Part shown: piece by piece, positions 20,538 to 21,993 of the stretch
Layout of the letters: every line of letters starts with the position of its first letter
How positions within the stretch are numbered: the stretch's first letter is position 1
DNA from: a virus
DNA length: 21,993 nt
Virus record (IMG/VR): IMGVR_UViG_3300013100_000033
Span: 1-21,993 of that record
Strand: one strand, 5' to 3'
The notes under the pieces: generated by a model
Database searches by the model: none
What the model saw: the letters and a program-made list of their open reading frames with translations, nothing else
What the model was told of the DNA's origin: nothing
Translations under genes and position numbers: made by a program

Positions 20538-20551
20538 AATATCGCGATATT
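20538..20551. promoter_or_regulatory. Perfect 14-bp palindrome, possible operator
   Basis: AATATCGCGATATT is a complete inverted repeat without a spacer. It lies in an AT-rich patch that stands out from the GC-rich surroundings, in the gene-free interval after the membrane-protein gene. Its size and symmetry suit a dimeric repressor or activator. Whether any protein binds it is unknown. Beyond this palindrome and the two signals at 20342-20424, I see nothing else in the 324 bases from 20259 to 20582. Confidence 0.45.
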
Positions 20552-20582
20552 ATGCAATGGTGTCAGTTATTTAGTCTGGTGC

Positions 20583-20996
20583 CTACACCGAAAACACAAT
20601 GGCCCGGATCGCTTCCGCGACTCCATTATGGTTGTAAACCGATGGGAACATCAGATCGGCCATCGTGAAAACAAACGTCAGCAACATACCGCCGGCGCCC
20701 AGCACGGCGACGACGAGTGCGGCTGTCATATGAGCAATTCCTTTTCCCGACACGACCTGATCAATGCCGAAGAACCCTAGTCCTCCAAATGCGATGCATG
20801 TCATCAAGGCCGCGAGCGCGACCCATCCCATGCGGCCGCCCATGAAGAACCCAAAATGGGCACCGGCCCAGTTGAGGCCAAGCAGCAACGCTAGGGCCAG
20901 CAATCCGCATAGGGTGAACGTGATGACCGGGCGCGATTTGCCGGAAGGACCGCCAAAGCCACCAGCGATTGGCATGAAGAACGGAAAGAACATCAT
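20583..20996 (-). CDS. Small membrane protein with three predicted helices
   Basis: A 137-residue protein. Three hydrophobic segments are seen: VITFTLCGLLALALLLGLNW near residues 24-48, GWVALAALMTCIAFGGLGFF near 57-80, and AALVVAVLGAGGMLLTFVFT near 91-112. The N-terminus is glycine/phenylalanine-rich. AAAGGA lies seven bases before ATG 20996; a longer in-frame start would overlap the upstream stop and has no ribosome site. Size and helix number fit a holin, the membrane pore that times lysis, but no lysin gene is adjacent and no holin motif was recognised. A phage exclusion protein is an equal possibility. It ends the upstream gene group, before the operator/terminator spacer. Confidence 0.7.
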   Translation of the reverse strand: MMFFPFFMPIAGGFGGPSGKSRPVITFTLCGLLALALLLGLNWAGAHFGFFMGGRMGWVALAALMTCIAFGGLGFFGIDQVVSGKGIAHMTAALVVAVLGAGGMLLTFVFTMADLMFPSVYNHNGVAEAIRAIVFSV

Positions 20997-21018
20997 CTTG
21001 TCATCCTTTGGTTGTCGA

Positions 21019-21387
21019 TCACCGCCCACCGATCGGAAGGGAACGGATAGCAGCGGCGATGTCTTGGGCGGTCGGGAGGCGCTTCATCTTCATGCGATAC
21101 TCGGGCACCTCGACCTCGCCACCGTAGTCGTCAATTTCGATGTGCGCAGGGATCACCTTGTCAGGCGCAGGGACCATCGCCGCCATGCCCTCCGCCACCT
21201 TCGCACAAGCCTCTCTGACCCTCTCGGCTTCGGATGCACGATGGCGGGCGAAGGAAAGCACAAGCGGCGTGTCGCACTTGCCTTGGCGGATAGGTCCGAG
21301 ATCGACGCACCACCCGGCAGCGCCCATATAGTCAGCCGCTGCTTCCCGATCCGCTTGCGTCACCTCCACTATAGATAGATCAGACAT
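21019..21387 (-). CDS. Unknown small soluble protein
   Basis: A 122-residue protein that begins MSDLSIVEVTQADREAAADY and ends DIAAAIRSLPIGGR. The start ATG 21387 overlaps the previous gene's stop by eight bases (ATGTCTGA) and has AAGGA eight bases ahead, so a longer frame starting in the neighbour is rejected. The middle has a helical, alanine/arginine-rich stretch, SFARHRASEAERVREACAKV. The layout (short N-terminal unit, charged helix, C-terminal AIRSL) resembles small early-region phage proteins of the Ea22 type, but I do not assign a family. It is cotranscribed with the gene before it. Confidence 0.7.
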   Translation of the reverse strand: MSDLSIVEVTQADREAAADYMGAAGWCVDLGPIRQGKCDTPLVLSFARHRASEAERVREACAKVAEGMAAMVPAPDKVIPAHIEIDDYGGEVEVPEYRMKMKRLPTAQDIAAAIRSLPIGGR

Positions 21388-21952
21388 TGGCGGGGTCCTT
21401 GCTAACGGGGTCGGCAGGCTCGGCTCCGAACAGGTTGAAGCGCATGCGGAGCACCCTCGCGCGCTTGCGGCGTCCAGCGATGTCATCCGGGTATTTCCGG
21501 TCCATGATCTCGTTCAACTCGGTGTCGGTTTCTACGGAGGCAAGCATGTCCACCTCCATCCGGTCGAGCGGCTTGCGCCACCATCCGAGCGCGACGATCG
21601 GTGGGAACATCTTACTGCGGAATCCACCGCACTTGCGGCACCATGCCGAGCCGTTGGTGTACGTCCCGAACCGGACGTGCTGGCGACCCCAAACATGGTC
21701 GCACATGAACTCGCTCTGATATTGAGCGAACGCCTCGATCTCCGCATCCGCGATCGTCGGTCCTTCTCCGCGAATGAATGTGCCGCGTGGAAACGCCTCA
21801 AAAAACGGTGTCGCTGGAATGATGCCGTGCCCCCACTGGACGATGCAATCATCGGGCCACGCGCATGCTGGCTCATACTCAGTTTCGGTGCCGAGCAAGG
21901 CTGAGAGGCGGTGTTCAGCCGTCCCCTCGATGTGGTGAGCTGCGATCCTCAT
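21380..21952 (-). CDS. Unknown protein with possible zinc-binding cysteines
   Basis: A 190-residue protein of unknown function. The possible metal ligands are Cys-x-His in FMCDHVWGR and Cys-x-x-Cys in WCRKCGGFRSK, about 20 residues apart, which would suit a small zinc ribbon. The C-terminal third is basic (GRRKRARVLRMRF), which could contact nucleic acid. ATG 21952 with AGGGG seven bases ahead is preferred over GTG 21955. This ATG overlaps the stop of the partial gene upstream (TGATG), so the two are coupled. A DNA- or RNA-related early role is an inference from the motif and charge only. Confidence 0.7.
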   Translation of the reverse strand: MRIAAHHIEGTAEHRLSALLGTETEYEPACAWPDDCIVQWGHGIIPATPFFEAFPRGTFIRGEGPTIADAEIEAFAQYQSEFMCDHVWGRQHVRFGTYTNGSAWCRKCGGFRSKMFPPIVALGWWRKPLDRMEVDMLASVETDTELNEIMDRKYPDDIAGRRKRARVLRMRFNLFGAEPADPVSKDPANV

Positions 21953-21993
21953 CACTCTTCCCCTGGTATCGGCGCTACGTCGAGCATGGCGGA
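21952..21993 (-). CDS. 3' end of an upstream gene, cut by the window edge
   Basis: Fourteen codons are visible, reading SAMLDVAPIPGEE then TGA. The TGA shares its last base with the ATG of the next gene (TGATG), and the shared ribosome site AGGGGAAG lies in its final codons. Nothing can be said about function. The coupling to the next gene is the reason to call it real. Confidence 0.5.
   Translation of the reverse strand, partial: SAMLDVAPIPGEE

Noticed and set aside
20259-20582. A possible tRNA or attachment site in the spacer
   Set aside because: I looked for a T-arm-like GGTTCGAATCC pattern and an acceptor stem on both strands and found neither. The only strong pairing is the terminator.

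Overview
The window is a stretch of a tailed-phage (siphovirus-type) genome or prophage. It has high GC content with strong G/C bias at codon third positions. The tail-tip genes follow an order (DUF2460, DUF2163, NlpC/P60, large tip protein) known from alphaproteobacterial phages and the Rhodobacter gene transfer agent. A sphingomonad or related alphaproteobacterial host is therefore likely, but this is inferred from protein flavour and composition only. No integrase, host gene, tRNA, rRNA, CRISPR array or insertion sequence is visible, so lytic phage and prophage cannot be told apart.

Almost everything is read on the minus strand, so the biological order runs from high to low coordinates. 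Positions 20583-21993 hold four genes of unknown function: one cut by the edge, one with possible zinc ligands, one small soluble protein and one three-helix membrane protein. A gene-free spacer (20259-20582) follows, with a perfect 14-bp palindrome, a weak promoter candidate and an intrinsic terminator just before the late genes. The DNA packaging and head module occupies 20258-10730: small and large terminase, a portal fused to a MuF-type head protein, a small head protein, a protease-scaffold fusion, the major capsid protein with an extra beta domain, a small protein, a gp6-like connector and a gp10-like protein. A strong terminator sits directly after the capsid gene. The tail module (10733-1) holds the tail terminator, a small protein, the tail tube, two assembly chaperones apparently joined by a -1 frameshift, the tape measure, two hub/distal tail proteins, an NlpC/P60 peptidase and a very large tail-tip protein that is still open at position 1.

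Two genes break the uniform orientation. A signal-peptide-bearing protein (4876-5607, +) lies between the tape measure and DUF2460 genes, and a probable 50-residue protein (2666-2818, +) lies between the peptidase and tip genes. Each ends tail-to-tail with the adjacent minus-strand gene, with the two stop codons sharing a 4-base palindrome. They look like morons, meaning independently acquired genes not needed for the virion, and are the best candidates for undescribed function here.

Most virion genes are translationally coupled (ATGA, TAATG or short overlaps). The terminator after the capsid gene probably sets capsid excess over the connector and tail proteins.
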